DNA of 64,000 nucleotides, from positions 114,911 to 178,910 of the forward strand of contig CAJWCU010000008.1 in NCBI GenBank assembly GCA_913030825.1, in the 5' to 3' direction. Numbering within the stretch: position 1 is the stretch's first letter; the number at the start of each line of letters is the position of its first letter. The notes under the pieces are model-generated. The model worked only from the letters and a program-made list of their open reading frames with translations, did no database searches and was not told the origin of the DNA. Made by a program: the position numbers and the translations under genes. Origin of the DNA: an uncultured Rhodospirillaceae bacterium (GTDB lineage: Bacteria > Pseudomonadota > Alphaproteobacteria > Rhodospirillales > Casp-alpha2). Positions 26,002 to 36,700 of the stretch are shown in pieces.

Positions 26002-26598
26002 TCAGAGCCGGTTGGAAGCCGCCTGCGGTCCGGGATGAAGCGCATCCTCGACGGCGTCGAAAACCTGATCGGCCGTCGGTACCACGGTCCAGAGCGAGGC
26101 GATGTCGCCGTAGGCGAACCCGCCCTGCACCACCGAGGCCAGCAACGCCGACAGCGCACTCCAATACCCGCCGGCGTCCAGGATGATGATCGGCTTGTCA
26201 TGCAGGCCAAGCTGCTTCCAGGTCGCGATCTCGACCGTTTCGTCCAAGGTGCCCAAACCGCCCGGCAGGGTCACGAAGGCATCGGCCTCGTCGAACATGC
26301 GCTGCTTGCGGGAATGCATGCTGTCCGTGGTGATCAATTCGGTCAGATCGTCACGCCCGACCTCGCGGCGGATCAGGAATTCGGGGATGACGCCGATGAC
26401 GTCGCCGCCGCCGGCCAGGACTTCGTCGGCGATCACGCCCATCAGACCGATCCGCCCGCCGCCGTACACCAGCCGGATGCCCCGTTCGGCCATCATCCGG
26501 CCGAGTTCGCGGGCGGCCGCCTCATACGCGGGGTCATTGCCCATCCGCGAGCCGCAGAAAATGCAGAGAGAAGTGATATGGGAATGGGGCGAAGACAT
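26002..26598 (-). CDS. LOG-family/TIGR00730 nucleotide 5'-monophosphate nucleosidase-like protein
   Basis: A Rossmann-fold protein (198 aa from the ATG at 26598; a 202-aa version begins at 26610). Motifs are [36 protein letters not shown] and [10 protein letters not shown], the last being the PGGxGTxxE signature of cytokinin riboside 5'-monophosphate phosphoribohydrolases. The bacterial role is hydrolysis of 5'-monophosphate nucleotides. A TATAAT sequence at 26614-26609 overlaps the outer ATG, which makes the inner start more likely and suggests a very short leader (inference). Confidence 0.85.
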   Translation of the reverse strand: MSSPHSHITSLCIFCGSRMGNDPAYEAAARELGRMMAERGIRLVYGGGRIGLMGVIADEVLAGGGDVIGVIPEFLIRREVGRDDLTELITTDSMHSRKQRMFDEADAFVTLPGGLGTLDETVEIATWKQLGLHDKPIIILDAGGYWSALSALLASVVQGGFAYGDIASLWTVVPTADQVFDAVEDALHPGPQAASNRL

Positions 26599-26767
26599 GG
26601 GCACCAACATTATATTCGATAAAATTTAAGTGATCGCGACCGTATACCGTTCACAGAGAGCATGGGAGTGGATAGACTCCCTTTCAAGGTCCGGTGCTGG
26701 CCCGGGGCAGTATATGCCAGACCAGGTCCGACGAGTGATACTGTTTTGTTTCAAAAGGATCGGCATT

Positions 26768-27241
26768 ATGCGGAATGTGAAGTCTGTTTCCCTGAAAGTT
26801 CTGGTGGCGGCCGCCATCGCCCTGGGCGCCTCCGGCGTCGCCCCCGCCATCGCCAGCGACGGCGGTGAAATCAAGTACCGCAAGGCGGTCATGAAGGCCG
26901 TCGGAGGGCATATGAATGCGTTGGTCGGCATCGTCAAGGGCGAGACCGCCAACAAGGACGATATGAAGGCCCTGGCCGACGGCATGCTGGGCCTGGCCAA
27001 GGTCTCCCAAGGTATCTTCCCCAAGGGGTCCGACGAAATGGGCGGCGAGACCGACGCCAAGATGGCCATCTGGGACAAGGCCGACGACTTCAAGAAGGTC
27101 AACATGGCCTTCGTGACATATGCCGAAGGTGTCGTGAAGGCCGCCGCCTCGGGCGATCCGAAGATGTTGGGCGCCGCCGTGGGTGCGCTGGGCAAGAACG
27201 CCTGCAAGGCCTGCCACGACGACTACAAGAAAAAGGACTAG
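26768..27241 (+). CDS. Cytochrome c' (class II)
   Basis: This 157-aa exported protein has a signal peptide (KVLVAAAIALGASG, cleavage after PAIA) and a C-terminal heme site CKACH (146-150), placed as in class II cytochromes c. The four-helix bundle includes KYRKAVMKAVGGHMNALVGI at the start. Such proteins bind NO or CO and can act in electron transfer. The ribosome site aaagga precedes the ATG. The downstream minus-strand cytochrome b561 may be a functional partner. Confidence 0.9.
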   Translation: MRNVKSVSLKVLVAAAIALGASGVAPAIASDGGEIKYRKAVMKAVGGHMNALVGIVKGETANKDDMKALADGMLGLAKVSQGIFPKGSDEMGGETDAKMAIWDKADDFKKVNMAFVTYAEGVVKAAASGDPKMLGAAVGALGKNACKACHDDYKKKD

Positions 27242-27259
27242 GATCGATCTGATCCGAAC

Positions 27260-27291
27260 AAAGGCCGGTCCCGTCGGGGCCGGCCTTTTTT
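27260..27291 (+). terminator. Rho-independent terminator after cytochrome c'
   Basis: A GC-rich hairpin (AAGGCCGGTCCC with GGGGCCGGCCTT, allowing G-T pairing) is followed by a T6 run, 18 bp after the cytochrome c' stop. Confidence 0.85.
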
Positions 27292-27320
27292 CATGCCCGG
27301 TTCCTGCCCGACCTTGCGGC

Positions 27321-28025
27321 TTATCCCAGGGCCAGAATACCGAATACCGCCCCCACTGCGACGGCCGCGACGATCAGGAAACGGACCGGGCGCGGCGTCG
27401 CATCGTCGGCCGCCGGGTCGGCGTTGGTCTTGGTTCCCGTCACCATGGGTTTGATCAGATTATCGCCGCGCAGCCAGTGGACGGCGATCGCCGCCACATG
27501 CAGGCCGACCAGGATATAAATCACCGTCACCATGCGATGGTGCCACCCGGTCAGCCAGTCGCTGGTTTCCTTGCTGACCAGATTGAACAACGGACCTTCC
27601 AGGAAAATATCGTCGTTGGCGAACAGCCCCGTGCCCGCCTGCAGCGCAATGATGGTCAATAGTGCGATCACCGACCAGCCGCCGATTGGATTGTGGCCCG
27701 GTGTATGGGCCTCGCGCCGTCGGGCGAAATCGGCGGCGTAGCGCATGACCGTCACCGGGCCCTTGAGAAAGGCCGCGAATCTGGCATGCCGCCCGCCGAT
27801 CAGCCCCCAGACGACCCGGAAAATGACCAGGCCCAGAATGATGTAGCCGGAGATCATATGGACGTCCATCTGCCACAGGCCGCCGACCAGACCCGTCGCG
27901 ACGGAGGTCACGACGGCGATCACCAACGCCCAATGGAACAGCCGCACCGGCAGGTCCCACACGCGGACCACCGGTCCCTCTGCCGTATCCGTGGTGTCGC
28001 CCGATTCTCCGTTCTGCGCCGTCAT
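27321..28025 (-). CDS. Cytochrome b561-type membrane protein
   Basis: A 234-aa integral protein of the di-heme b561/NapC-like cytochrome b family. It has about five TM helices with heme-ligand histidines in RLFHWALVIAV, DVHMISGYI and WHHRMVTVIYILVGLHVAA. C-terminal tail is short. It probably passes electrons from quinol to a periplasmic cytochrome such as the cytochrome c' encoded convergently nearby (inference). Confidence 0.87.
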   Translation of the reverse strand: MTAQNGESGDTTDTAEGPVVRVWDLPVRLFHWALVIAVVTSVATGLVGGLWQMDVHMISGYIILGLVIFRVVWGLIGGRHARFAAFLKGPVTVMRYAADFARRREAHTPGHNPIGGWSVIALLTIIALQAGTGLFANDDIFLEGPLFNLVSKETSDWLTGWHHRMVTVIYILVGLHVAAIAVHWLRGDNLIKPMVTGTKTNADPAADDATPRPVRFLIVAAVAVGAVFGILALG

Positions 28026-28229
28026 GTGCCGATCTCCTTCGCCGTTTCATGAAAAATGACGCGGTGCGGCAAAGGTTTCAAGCGCCGTGGACCGGGGCCT
28101 GCGGCAGCGGCGGCCAGGCGCGGAGAGATGCCGATTGCGCCGACGCCCTTCGCCCTTTAGATGTTTATGGGAAGAATTTGGGGAAAAATAAGGGGCGAGC
28201 CGCGTGATCGCGGCTTTGACGAGCACGCG

Positions 28230-29261
28230 ATGTGGCGTAATCCACTTTTCATTATCGGTATCGGGATCGTCGTGGTGGCCTTCGCCATCGTCGTCAATCT
28301 GACGTCGCCCGACGACGACGATGATCGGCCGCCGCAAACGCCGACCGCTTCGGCGCCGTCGGCGGGCACCGCCGCCGAACAATCCGCCGATGAGCGGAAA
28401 CCGCCCCCCCCGACGGCCAAACCGGGCGACCCCATTTTGCCGACTTTCGACGTGGTTCGCGTCAGCCCGACCGGCGATACTGTCTTGGCCGGCCGCGCCG
28501 CGCCGGGCGCCACGGTCATCATCAAGGACGGCCAGACCGAAATCGGCCGGATCCAGGCCGATGAAAAAGGCGAATGGGTCTATCTGCCGAGCGACCCCCT
28601 GCCGCCCGGCAACCGATATCTCTCGTTGGAGACCATGGGCCCGAACGGTGAAATCCTGGCCTCGCCCGACGTCGTCGTGCTTGCCGTGCCCGAACGCACG
28701 GATACGGGCCCGCTGGTTGCGCAAGAGCGCACGACCGAGCCGCTCGCCATTCAGATGCCACGCACCGGCGAAGGGCCCAGCCGCCTGATCCAAGGCGACG
28801 GCCCCCAGAAGATCGAATTCGACATCAGCGCCGTCGATTACACCCCCGCCGGCAAGGTCATCGTCAGCGGCCGCGCCCCGGCCGGCGCTCAGGTGCAACT
28901 CTCGCTCGGCAACAAGGTTCTAGGCACGGTCGCTGCCGGCGACGACGGCCAATGGTCCCTGACGCTCAAGGACGATGCCGGGCCGGGGGTTCATACCCTC
29001 AAGGCCGTGCAGTTGGATGCCGATGGAAAGGCGGTCGCCCAGGTGACCATCCCGTTCCGCCAGGACGCCATCAAGCCGGACCTGCCCCGGGATCAGATGA
29101 TCGTGGTGCAGCCGGGCAACTCGCTTTGGCGGATCGCCCGTCGGGTCTATGGCGAAGGGCTGCAGTACACGATCATCTACGGCGCCAATAAGTCGCAGAT
29201 CAACGACCCGGATTTGATCTATCCGGGCCAAGTCTTCGAAGTTCCCAAACAAACGAATTGA
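28230..29261 (+). CDS. Membrane-anchored LysM protein with Ig-like repeats
   Basis: A 343-aa protein with an N-terminal signal-anchor (MWRNPLFIIGIGIVVVAFAI), a Pro/Thr/Ser linker, two Ig-like or BIG-type modules (GDTVLAGRAAPGATVIIKDG; GKVIVSGRAPAGAQVQLSLG, each with a matching follow-on strand), and a C-terminal LysM domain (VVQPGNSLWRIARRVYGEG to YPGQVFEVP) for peptidoglycan. It is likely a cell-wall anchored periplasmic scaffold. Start choice is weak: ATG codons at 28161 and 28167 are also in frame; 28230 best fits the membrane anchor position. Confidence 0.82.
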   Translation: MWRNPLFIIGIGIVVVAFAIVVNLTSPDDDDDRPPQTPTASAPSAGTAAEQSADERKPPPPTAKPGDPILPTFDVVRVSPTGDTVLAGRAAPGATVIIKDGQTEIGRIQADEKGEWVYLPSDPLPPGNRYLSLETMGPNGEILASPDVVVLAVPERTDTGPLVAQERTTEPLAIQMPRTGEGPSRLIQGDGPQKIEFDISAVDYTPAGKVIVSGRAPAGAQVQLSLGNKVLGTVAAGDDGQWSLTLKDDAGPGVHTLKAVQLDADGKAVAQVTIPFRQDAIKPDLPRDQMIVVQPGNSLWRIARRVYGEGLQYTIIYGANKSQINDPDLIYPGQVFEVPKQTN

Positions 29262-29301
29262 TTGCGCGGGGCCACCCGGCCCCATCGCGACCGCACTCGG
29301 C

Positions 29302-29826
29302 CTATTCGGCGTGCGTGACCCAAGTCGGCTCCGGCAGCAGGGCGTAAAGTTCCTTGCTCGCCCCGGCGATCAGCGACAGCAATTCCAGATAGGGCTTGGC
29401 CGACAACAGGAAGGCGACGGTCTTCGTCAAAAGCGAATTCGGCGTCAGGGTTTCGTCGAAATTGAATTCGTCGAAGAACATGATCCGTTGCTGCTGATTG
29501 ATATGAATGCGCCCGCCCAGGGCCCGCCCCGCCTCGCCGACCACGGCGCGCATGTTGGTCCTTAATTCCGGTGCCTCGGCCGTATAGGGCAGATGGCCCA
29601 GAACCGCGTGGATACGCATCCGGGTATGGCCCGGTTCGGCCTCGGCCCGTACGGCGAATTGATAGCCCATGTAGCTGAAGGTGAACTCGATAATGCCGTC
29701 GTCGTTCTTGCGGACCAGTTCGCCGTCGGCGTTCAGGCCCATGGCGCCCAAAGGAAGGGCCCGCGACGGGTCCCCTGCAGCATCGACCAAGGCTTTGGTC
29801 TTTTCGGCGGATTGCGTGACGGCCAA
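29302..29826 (-). CDS. Conserved hypothetical protein, 174 aa, TTG start
   Basis: A cytoplasmic-looking protein with no signal peptide or TM segment. The start is a TTG at 29826, seven bases after a strong GGAGG site, and there is no better in-frame start. A sigma-70-type promoter is visible upstream. Central strands such as IIEFTFSYMGYQFAVRAEAE and helix-rich ends could fit a YbjN/CesT-like fold, but I do not recognise the family. It is convergent with the LysM gene and divergent from psd. Confidence 0.7.
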   Translation of the reverse strand: MAVTQSAEKTKALVDAAGDPSRALPLGAMGLNADGELVRKNDDGIIEFTFSYMGYQFAVRAEAEPGHTRMRIHAVLGHLPYTAEAPELRTNMRAVVGEAGRALGGRIHINQQQRIMFFDEFNFDETLTPNSLLTKTVAFLLSAKPYLELLSLIAGASKELYALLPEPTWVTHAE

Positions 29827-29855
29827 GGCGTAACCTCCAATTGGATCAGGTGTGA

Positions 29856-29884
29856 ATTATCCCAGCCGACGACCGCTCTGACAA
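29856..29884 (-). promoter_or_regulatory. Promoter of the 174-aa hypothetical gene
   Basis: On the minus strand TTGTCA (29884-29879) and GATAAT (29861-29856) are separated by 17 nt, a near-consensus sigma-70 arrangement, ending 30 bp before the TTG start. Confidence 0.65.
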
Positions 29885-30028
29885 GTATGGCGGAAGTCCT
29901 GTGGCGCTTGTGTCCGACGTCGGCCGGGCGGGATTTCGACCGGGCAAACGGGATAATATATGCTATGTAAGGCGCCGTCGGCGGAAACGCGGACACGCCA
30001 GGACAACAAAGGGGCGATAGCACAAGTC

Positions 30029-30748
30029 ATGATGCTGAATACCATTCAGAACGCGGTCATGTTCCCGATCCATCGGGCCGGCTGGCCGTTCATCGCATTG
30101 TTCGCGGCGGTGACCATCGTGTTGTTCTTCATCGCCGAACCGCTGGGTTGGCTGGGTGTCATCCTGACCGTTTGGTGCGCCCTCTTCTTCCGCGACCCGG
30201 ACCGCATGACGCCGTTGGGTGACAAGCTGGTGATTTCGCCCGCCGACGGGGTTGTTCAGATGATCGACCGCGCCGCGCCCCCGCCCGAATTGGAAATGGG
30301 CGACGACGAGCGGACCCGCATCGCGATCTTCATGAACGTCTTCAACGTCCATGTGAACCGCACGCCGGTTTCCGGCAAGGTGGTCAAACTGGCCTACCGG
30401 CCGGGTGCCTTTCTCGACGCCTCGCTGGACAAGGCCAGCACCGAGAACGAACGCCAGAGCGTCCGCCTGAAAATCGCCGGGGTTAAAAGCCGATCGGCCA
30501 AGAAAAACGAAATCGCCGTCGTCCAGATCGCCGGTCTGGTGGCGCGGCGCATCCTTTGCGACCTGACCGAGGGCGATGCCCTGACCGCCGGCGACCGCAT
30601 CGGCCTGATCCGGTTCGGCTCGCGGGTCGATGTGTATCTGCCCGAAGACTGCGAGCCACTGGTCGCCGTCGGCCAGACCGCGATAGCCGGGGAAACCGTG
30701 ATCGCCGAGATCGGTGCCGAGGCCCCGCGCGACGCGCAACGCCGCTAA
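30029..30748 (+). CDS. psd: Phosphatidylserine decarboxylase, short form
   Basis: This 239-aa enzyme makes phosphatidylethanolamine from phosphatidylserine. Motifs are [36 protein letters not shown] and the pyruvoyl-generating site RFGSRVDVY, where cleavage occurs at Gly-Ser. N-terminal hydrophobic segments fit the membrane-associated short bacterial form. The start ATG at 30029 is chosen by family length; an ATG directly downstream is also possible. pssA follows on the same strand after 56 bp, completing the PE pathway. Confidence 0.93.
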   Translation: MMLNTIQNAVMFPIHRAGWPFIALFAAVTIVLFFIAEPLGWLGVILTVWCALFFRDPDRMTPLGDKLVISPADGVVQMIDRAAPPPELEMGDDERTRIAIFMNVFNVHVNRTPVSGKVVKLAYRPGAFLDASLDKASTENERQSVRLKIAGVKSRSAKKNEIAVVQIAGLVARRILCDLTEGDALTAGDRIGLIRFGSRVDVYLPEDCEPLVAVGQTAIAGETVIAEIGAEAPRDAQRR

Positions 30749-30804
30749 TCGAACCGAGACGCGGCCCGAAATTTGACTGGGCCCGAATTGAGATTGGGAT
30801 TGCC

Positions 30805-31653
30805 ATGAGCGACACCGCCCCCACCCCGAACGCAGACAAGGACACAGGCACTGCCGAACCGGCGCCGCGCCGCCGCCGCGGCCTGCGCGTCATGCCGATC
30901 AACAAGATGATCCCCAACATGCTGACACTGGGGGCGCTTGCCGCCGGTATGACGGGGATGCGGTTCGCCCTGAACGAACGATGGGAGGCCGCCGCCTTCT
31001 CGATCCTGATCGCGGCATTGTTGGACACCCTGGACGGCCGCGTCGCGCGCCTGTTGAAGGGATCGTCCAAATTCGGCGCGGAACTGGATTCCCTGTCGGA
31101 CTTCATATGTTTCGGCGTCGCCCCGGCGATGATCCTCTATCACTGGGCACTCGAGGACGCGGGCCGTTTCGGCTGGTTCCTGGTGGTGCTATTCGCCATG
31201 TGCTGCGCCATGCGTCTGGCGCGTTTCAACACCATGCTGGAAGACGAGAAAAAACCCGTCTGGGCCGGCCGCTTCTTCACCGGTGTACCCGCCCCGGCGG
31301 GCGCCGGGCTGGTCCTGCTGCCGATGATTCTGTCGTTCCAGGTGCCGGAGGACATCGTCCCCTACCTGCAGAACCCCTATCTGGTCTCGGTCGTGCTGGT
31401 CGCCTGCGGTGGGCTGTTCGTCTCGACCCTGCCGACCTTCTCGTTCAAGAACATGAAGATGGCGCGGGCCTGGATGATGCCGCTGATGATCGGCGTCGCG
31501 GTCTTGGCGGCCTTCGTCGTCTCCGACCCCTGGTTGGCCCTGACGGCGATCCTGGTGCTCTATCTCGCCAGTTTCCCGCTCGCCATGCGCAGCTACCTCT
31601 GGCACAAGCGGCGCACGCCGACGGAACCCGCCTCTCCCGCTCCCTCGGAATAG
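30805..31653 (+). CDS. pssA: CDP-diacylglycerol--serine O-phosphatidyltransferase
   Basis: A 282-aa integral membrane enzyme with several TM helices and the CDP-alcohol phosphatidyltransferase motif spread over DTLDGRVARLLKGSSKFGAE and then LDSLSDFICFG (Asp ligands for metals). It makes phosphatidylserine from CDP-diacylglycerol and serine. Placement next to psd supports pssA over other CDP-alcohol transferases. The N-terminal 28 residues are charged and cytoplasmic. Confidence 0.94.
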   Translation: MSDTAPTPNADKDTGTAEPAPRRRRGLRVMPINKMIPNMLTLGALAAGMTGMRFALNERWEAAAFSILIAALLDTLDGRVARLLKGSSKFGAELDSLSDFICFGVAPAMILYHWALEDAGRFGWFLVVLFAMCCAMRLARFNTMLEDEKKPVWAGRFFTGVPAPAGAGLVLLPMILSFQVPEDIVPYLQNPYLVSVVLVACGGLFVSTLPTFSFKNMKMARAWMMPLMIGVAVLAAFVVSDPWLALTAILVLYLASFPLAMRSYLWHKRRTPTEPASPAPSE

Positions 31654-31698
31654 CCCGCGCGCCGACACCTTTCTCGAACTTTTCCAAGCTCGCTCGAT

Positions 31699-31727
31699 TT
31701 GCGTGTTTATCCCGACTTCGGTACACT
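31699..31727 (+). promoter_or_regulatory. Candidate promoter of the orphan lipoprotein
   Basis: TTGCGT and TACACT are separated by exactly 17 nt, with the -10 ending 41 bp before the ATG. It suggests the lipoprotein is transcribed separately from pssA. Confidence 0.5.
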
Positions 31728-31768
31728 TTTTCTATTCTGCCCGGTGGATATGAGGGAGCACACCGGCC

Positions 31769-33742
31769 ATGCAAATTGAAAGCTGCTGGCGGCGCATTTT
31801 CGCATCGGTACTCTGCTTGGCGCCCGTCGCGGCCTGTGACGATCCGGCTCAAATTGTCGCAACCCCTGGGCATGTTGCCTTAGGGGATACTCTCGTTGGT
31901 CAGCCGAAGAATTTCACCGTTCGCATCACCCATGTCACAGGGGGGCGATCCGGAAACTTATCGCCCCCAAGCCTGGCGCCGGGCGACCAACATTTCTCCT
32001 TGATCGACGACGACTGCAGTGGCCGCCGCCTCGGCCCGAATGATGCCTGTACGATCAACGTCCACTTCGATCCAAGCAAGGAAGAGGCATATTCGACCGT
32101 CCTGTCCATCGCTTCCCGCGGGGCCGACGAAATCCGGGTCCCGCTCGCTGGCAGGGGAAAGCTTCCCAAGCCGATCAGCCCGCCCAAACCGCTACCTCCG
32201 CAACCCAAGCCGGACCCATTCTGGGCTTCAGGCCCCGATGCGGAAACCTGCAAGAACCTGTCGGTGGTATTTCCGCGCAACCTCACCCACGCCGGTGTTC
32301 TTTATGCCGGGCCCACGCCGTCGAACCGTAGCGGCGTCAAAAAATACCCGATCGCAGGATATCTGCAGCGGGGTCGTTTTATCCGCCTGTTCGATGACAG
32401 AACGAAAAAAGAGGCGGCGCCGCCCCACGGGGGCAATGAATTGAAGAACTATCGCCGGTTCATCGCCGGCGATGGCCGCCATGGTTGGATTAATCGGTTT
32501 GCGGTGGAGAAACTCACCGACATGATTCCGCCGACTCCCAACTCTGGAAAAGCCATAACTTGCAAAGACGTATCGGCGTTGATTCTGCCGACGTCTCCCG
32601 ATAGAGGAATTTTAGTCAACAGACTGATTAAGGATGGGGATTGGTTCGGAGACGCGACCAACCAACCAATCGAAAGTTCGCGATCGAGTTTCCAGGTGAT
32701 CGTCCTGAAAACCTCGGACTATGCCGATGCCGAGGACCCGAGAACCCATTGGTATCGATATGACGACGGTACGATTCGAAACGATCCGACGGGAACCGAA
32801 GAAATGGCCGGCGTACCCGTCCTTCTTGTCCGGTATCTAAGTGAAATCACAACAGAAACCGGCCCCAAGCTTGCTTGGTTCACTGGGTACTTGCTTGCCG
32901 ACATTGAAGAAAAATTAGGTCGCGAAGGCGACTTCGCCATTCAGTGGACACCGAGAACAATGGCCGGGTTAGGGCATCTTGATATGGCCCCGAACACATG
33001 CCGGGGCCCTCAGAAACTCACCCATTGTTTTACGGATTTTCTCGCCCGGATGTTCGCCGATGATGTCGATATCGATGACCGGCGAATGAAACTGAAGGAC
33101 ATCGCAGCCGAGATTACCGGAACCGGTTGCGGCTTAGGGGCCCAGGCGGAAGTGACGTTCGAGTTGAAAGTCGAAGCGGACTTAGGGCCGCTTCAATGGT
33201 TTTCCTGGTTGAAACCTTCGGCCTCCGCCGGGTCAAAGATGACGTACCAATTATCGTCCCCGGATGACGAACTGCTCCGCTTCGATCAGTTCTCGAACAT
33301 CGCCCACGATTTACATGCCCTTCGGGTCGGTAAAGTCGTGAAGTGTTCGAAGCATAGGCTGGCTCGCTACACCGCGAGTATCGGCGTCACCGCCTACCGG
33401 CGGGGACCCGGCCAACAGTCGGAAGAAAGGGCGGTGTTCATGGAAACGGCAGAACGGTCGGACCTAACACGGGTCGTCGATACCGCACTGCGCCGATTCG
33501 GAGTCGATCAAGAATACGTCAAAGAACCCAACCCCGCGAACTATGAACGAAGCGACGCCATTTTTCAGATCAAATACGATCGCTACTACGGCAACTATTT
33601 TCCGATCGCCGTCGCCATCAGACGGGCGGTCGCACAGGAGTTGATCAAGGGACACCCAATCGGCGACCGACAGAGAGAACGTCTGGAAGCTTTGATTCGC
33701 TCGATCATCGTCAATTGGCGCGGAGATCCGCCACCGGGTTGA
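31769..33742 (+). CDS. Orphan lipoprotein with ASH/HYDIN-like domain, 657 aa
   Basis: A lipobox (VAAC, Cys23) follows a signal peptide, so it should be anchored to a membrane. Residues about 30-130 look like a 'choice-of-anchor D'/ASH beta-sandwich (DACTINVHFDPSKEEAYSTV is typical). A Pro/Lys linker (KPISPPKPLPPQPKPDPF) follows, then about 500 residues I cannot match. Codon use is unlike the neighbours: Leu TTA, AAA and GAA codons are frequent, giving a lower GC, which suggests lateral transfer. It has its own promoter-like element and converges with the RND operon. Function unknown. Confidence 0.75.
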   Translation: MQIESCWRRIFASVLCLAPVAACDDPAQIVATPGHVALGDTLVGQPKNFTVRITHVTGGRSGNLSPPSLAPGDQHFSLIDDDCSGRRLGPNDACTINVHFDPSKEEAYSTVLSIASRGADEIRVPLAGRGKLPKPISPPKPLPPQPKPDPFWASGPDAETCKNLSVVFPRNLTHAGVLYAGPTPSNRSGVKKYPIAGYLQRGRFIRLFDDRTKKEAAPPHGGNELKNYRRFIAGDGRHGWINRFAVEKLTDMIPPTPNSGKAITCKDVSALILPTSPDRGILVNRLIKDGDWFGDATNQPIESSRSSFQVIVLKTSDYADAEDPRTHWYRYDDGTIRNDPTGTEEMAGVPVLLVRYLSEITTETGPKLAWFTGYLLADIEEKLGREGDFAIQWTPRTMAGLGHLDMAPNTCRGPQKLTHCFTDFLARMFADDVDIDDRRMKLKDIAAEITGTGCGLGAQAEVTFELKVEADLGPLQWFSWLKPSASAGSKMTYQLSSPDDELLRFDQFSNIAHDLHALRVGKVVKCSKHRLARYTASIGVTAYRRGPGQQSEERAVFMETAERSDLTRVVDTALRRFGVDQEYVKEPNPANYERSDAIFQIKYDRYYGNYFPIAVAIRRAVAQELIKGHPIGDRQRERLEALIRSIIVNWRGDPPPG

Positions 33743-33771
33743 CGACCCGCACCGTCAACTTCACCGAAGTG

Positions 33772-36700
33772 CTATTCAGCGGCCCGCGCGGGTTCCTCTC
33801 GCTCGGGCTCTTCCTCAACGCCCCGTTGCCGCCGCTTTGCTCGCCAGGCCTGGAAATTGGCCCGAACCATCAATGCCGCCGGGGTTACGATCAGGGTCAG
33901 CACCGTGGCGAAGGCCAGGCCGAAGACGATGGCCGTGGCGAGCGACCGCCACCATTGGGTCGAAGGCGCGCCCACCGTGACCGCGTGATTGACGAAGTCG
34001 ATGTTCATGCCCAGCACCATGGGCATCAAACCCAACACCGTGGTTACCGAGGTCAGCAGCACCGGGCGCAGGCGCTGCGCGCCGGTGCGCAAAATCGCGC
34101 CCCTCATGTCCTTGGCATTCTTCGCCAGCCGGTCGAAGGTATCGATCAGCACGATGTTGTTGTTCACGACGATCCCGGCCAAGGCGATGACGCCGATGCC
34201 CGTCATGACGATGCCGAACGGCTGTCCCGTGACCAACAGGCCGATAAACACACCGATGGTCGACATGATGACGGCGGACAGAATCAGGAAGGCGGAATAG
34301 AAGCTATTGAACTGGGTCACCAGGATGATCGCCATTATGAACAGCGCCGCCGAAAAAGCCTTCGACAGGAATGCTTCGGCCTTGGCCTGCTCTTCGTCCT
34401 CGCCCTTGAATTCGATCCCGACGTGCGGGTCTAGCCCGGCCTGTGCGATCCAGGTCTTGAGCGCCTCGATCTTTTCCGACGCCTGCACGCCCGGCGCCAC
34501 GTCGGCCTTGACGGCGATCACCCGCTTGGCGTCCGACCGCGACAGAGTGCCGATCTTGGGCTTCGGCGTGATGGTCACGAAATTACGGATCGGCACAGGC
34601 CCATTGGCCGTATTCACCTTGATCGAATAGAGCTGTTCCAGGGTCCGGTATTCAGCCGGGTAGCGGACACGGATATCGATCTCGTCGTCGGAATCGTCGG
34701 GCCGGTATTCGCCGACCTTGATGCCGGTGGAAACGGTCTGAACCATGCGTCCGATCAACTGCACGTTGGCGCCGAACTTGAGCGCTTGCGCACGGTCGAC
34801 CTGGATTTCCCAATCGATGCCCGGCAATTGACGGCCATCCTCGACGTTGATCATGCCCCCGACCGCGTCGATGCCTTCCAGCATCCGGGCCACCGCGCCG
34901 GGCAACAAAGACGGATCGCGCGCCGTCAATTCGACGTTAACCGGCTTGCCGACGGGCGGGCCTTTTTCCTGCTTGCGGCGATCGACGTGGATCCCGGCGA
35001 GGTCATGGGTGCGTTTCTCGACGTCGGTCAGAATTTCGTCCGCCGTGCGCCGCGTCGTCCAATCGGCGAATTCCAGGGTGATGGTGCCGATGATGTCCTC
35101 GGCTTCCTTGCTTTCGCGGTTCTGGCCGGTGCGGGTGTAGATGCTCTTGAATTCGTGCATGTCGAGGATACGGGCCTCGACCTCGCGCATCAGACCGTCC
35201 TTTTCCCAGGCCGAGAGGTTGCCCCGGGCGCGGACCTGAAGCTGCGCCAGTTCCGGTTCCACATCGGGGAAGAACTCGACCCCTTTGCCGAAATGCGCAT
35301 AGGTGACCTGCACCCCGATCAGCAGCAAGACCGATCCCAGCAGAACCTTGCCCGGATGATTCAGCGCCCCGCCCAGCACCTTCAGATAGCCGCCCGTCAG
35401 GCCGCGTACTTCGCCTAGATCGGACGATCCACCGTCGTCGTCTTCGACGGCGGCCAAGCGCTTGGCCGTCTCGGCATCGCCGGCCCCGCCGGCCCGCCCG
35501 AAGGTCGCCCCCAGGGTCGGCACGAAGATCAACGCCATCACCAGGGACGCCGCCAAGGTCATCAACAAGGTCAACGGCAGGAACTTCATGAACTCGCCGA
35601 CCATCCCCGGCCAGAACAGAAGCGGCAGGAAAGCCGCCAAGGTCGTCGCCGTCGAAGCGGTGATCGGCCAGGCCATGCGCTTCGCCGCCAGGCTATAGGC
35701 CAGCCGGGGCGGTGCGCCTTCGGTCATTTTGCGGTCGGCGTATTCGGTCACCACGATGGCGCCGTCGACCAGCATGCCGACCGCCAGGATCAACGAGAAC
35801 AGGACGACGATATTGACCGTCAGCCCCATCGCCGACAGGCAGAGAATGGCGGCCAGGAACGATCCCGGAATGGCCAGCCCGACCAGCCCGGCCGAGCGCA
35901 GGCCGAGGGCCGCGACGATCACCACCATGACCAGCAGGATGGCGCTGGTGACGTTGTTCTGCAGGTCCAACAGCATGGTCCGGATCTGGGTCGATTTGTC
36001 CTGAATAAAGTCGACGGAAACGCTACGCTGAACCTGCTCCGGCCAGGCGGCCTGTTCATGGGCGACGACCTTGCGGACGTTTTCGATGGTGTCGATGATG
36101 TTCTCGCCGGTGCGCTTGACGACTTCCAGCACGATGGCTTTCTCGCCGTGAATGCGAGCGAAACCTTCCGGGTCCTTGAACCCGCGGCGGACCTCGCCGA
36201 CGTCGCCGAAGGTCACGACGGCGTCGCCGTTCGAGGCGACCGGCATGGTGACGATATCGGACAGGGTTTCGAACAGACCCGGCACCTTCAACGAGAACCG
36301 GCCCTTGCCCGTATCCTGGGCGCCGGCGGCGACCAGCTTGTTGGACGCCTCGACCAATTGCACGGTATCGACGGGCGACAGGTTGTAGCTTTCCAGTTTC
36401 ACCGGATCGATGAGGATTTCCAGAAGCTCCTCGCGGTCACCGGCGATGGTCACCGACAGGACCGAGGACAGGCTTTCGATATCGTCCCGCAGGTCCCGCG
36501 CCAGTTTCAGCAGCAGGCGTTCGGGCACGTCGCCGGACAGCGTCACCGCGACCACCGGGAACAGCGAGAAATTGACCTCGTGCACGGCCGGCTCTTCCGT
36601 GTCCAACGGCAACTCCGGTTTGGCGAGATCGACTTTCTCGCGGACGTCGGTCAACGCCTTGTCGGCATCGAACCCGGCTTCGAATTCCAGGGTCACGTTG

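Noticed and set aside
29268..29283. GGGGCC-ACCC-GGCCCC hairpin after the LysM gene
   Set aside because: Short stem and no T-run on either strand; could be chance in GC-rich DNA.
33740..33759. TTGACG / CGTCAA inverted repeat between convergent genes
   Set aside because: Weak 6-bp stem with 8-nt spacer and no promoter or terminator features.
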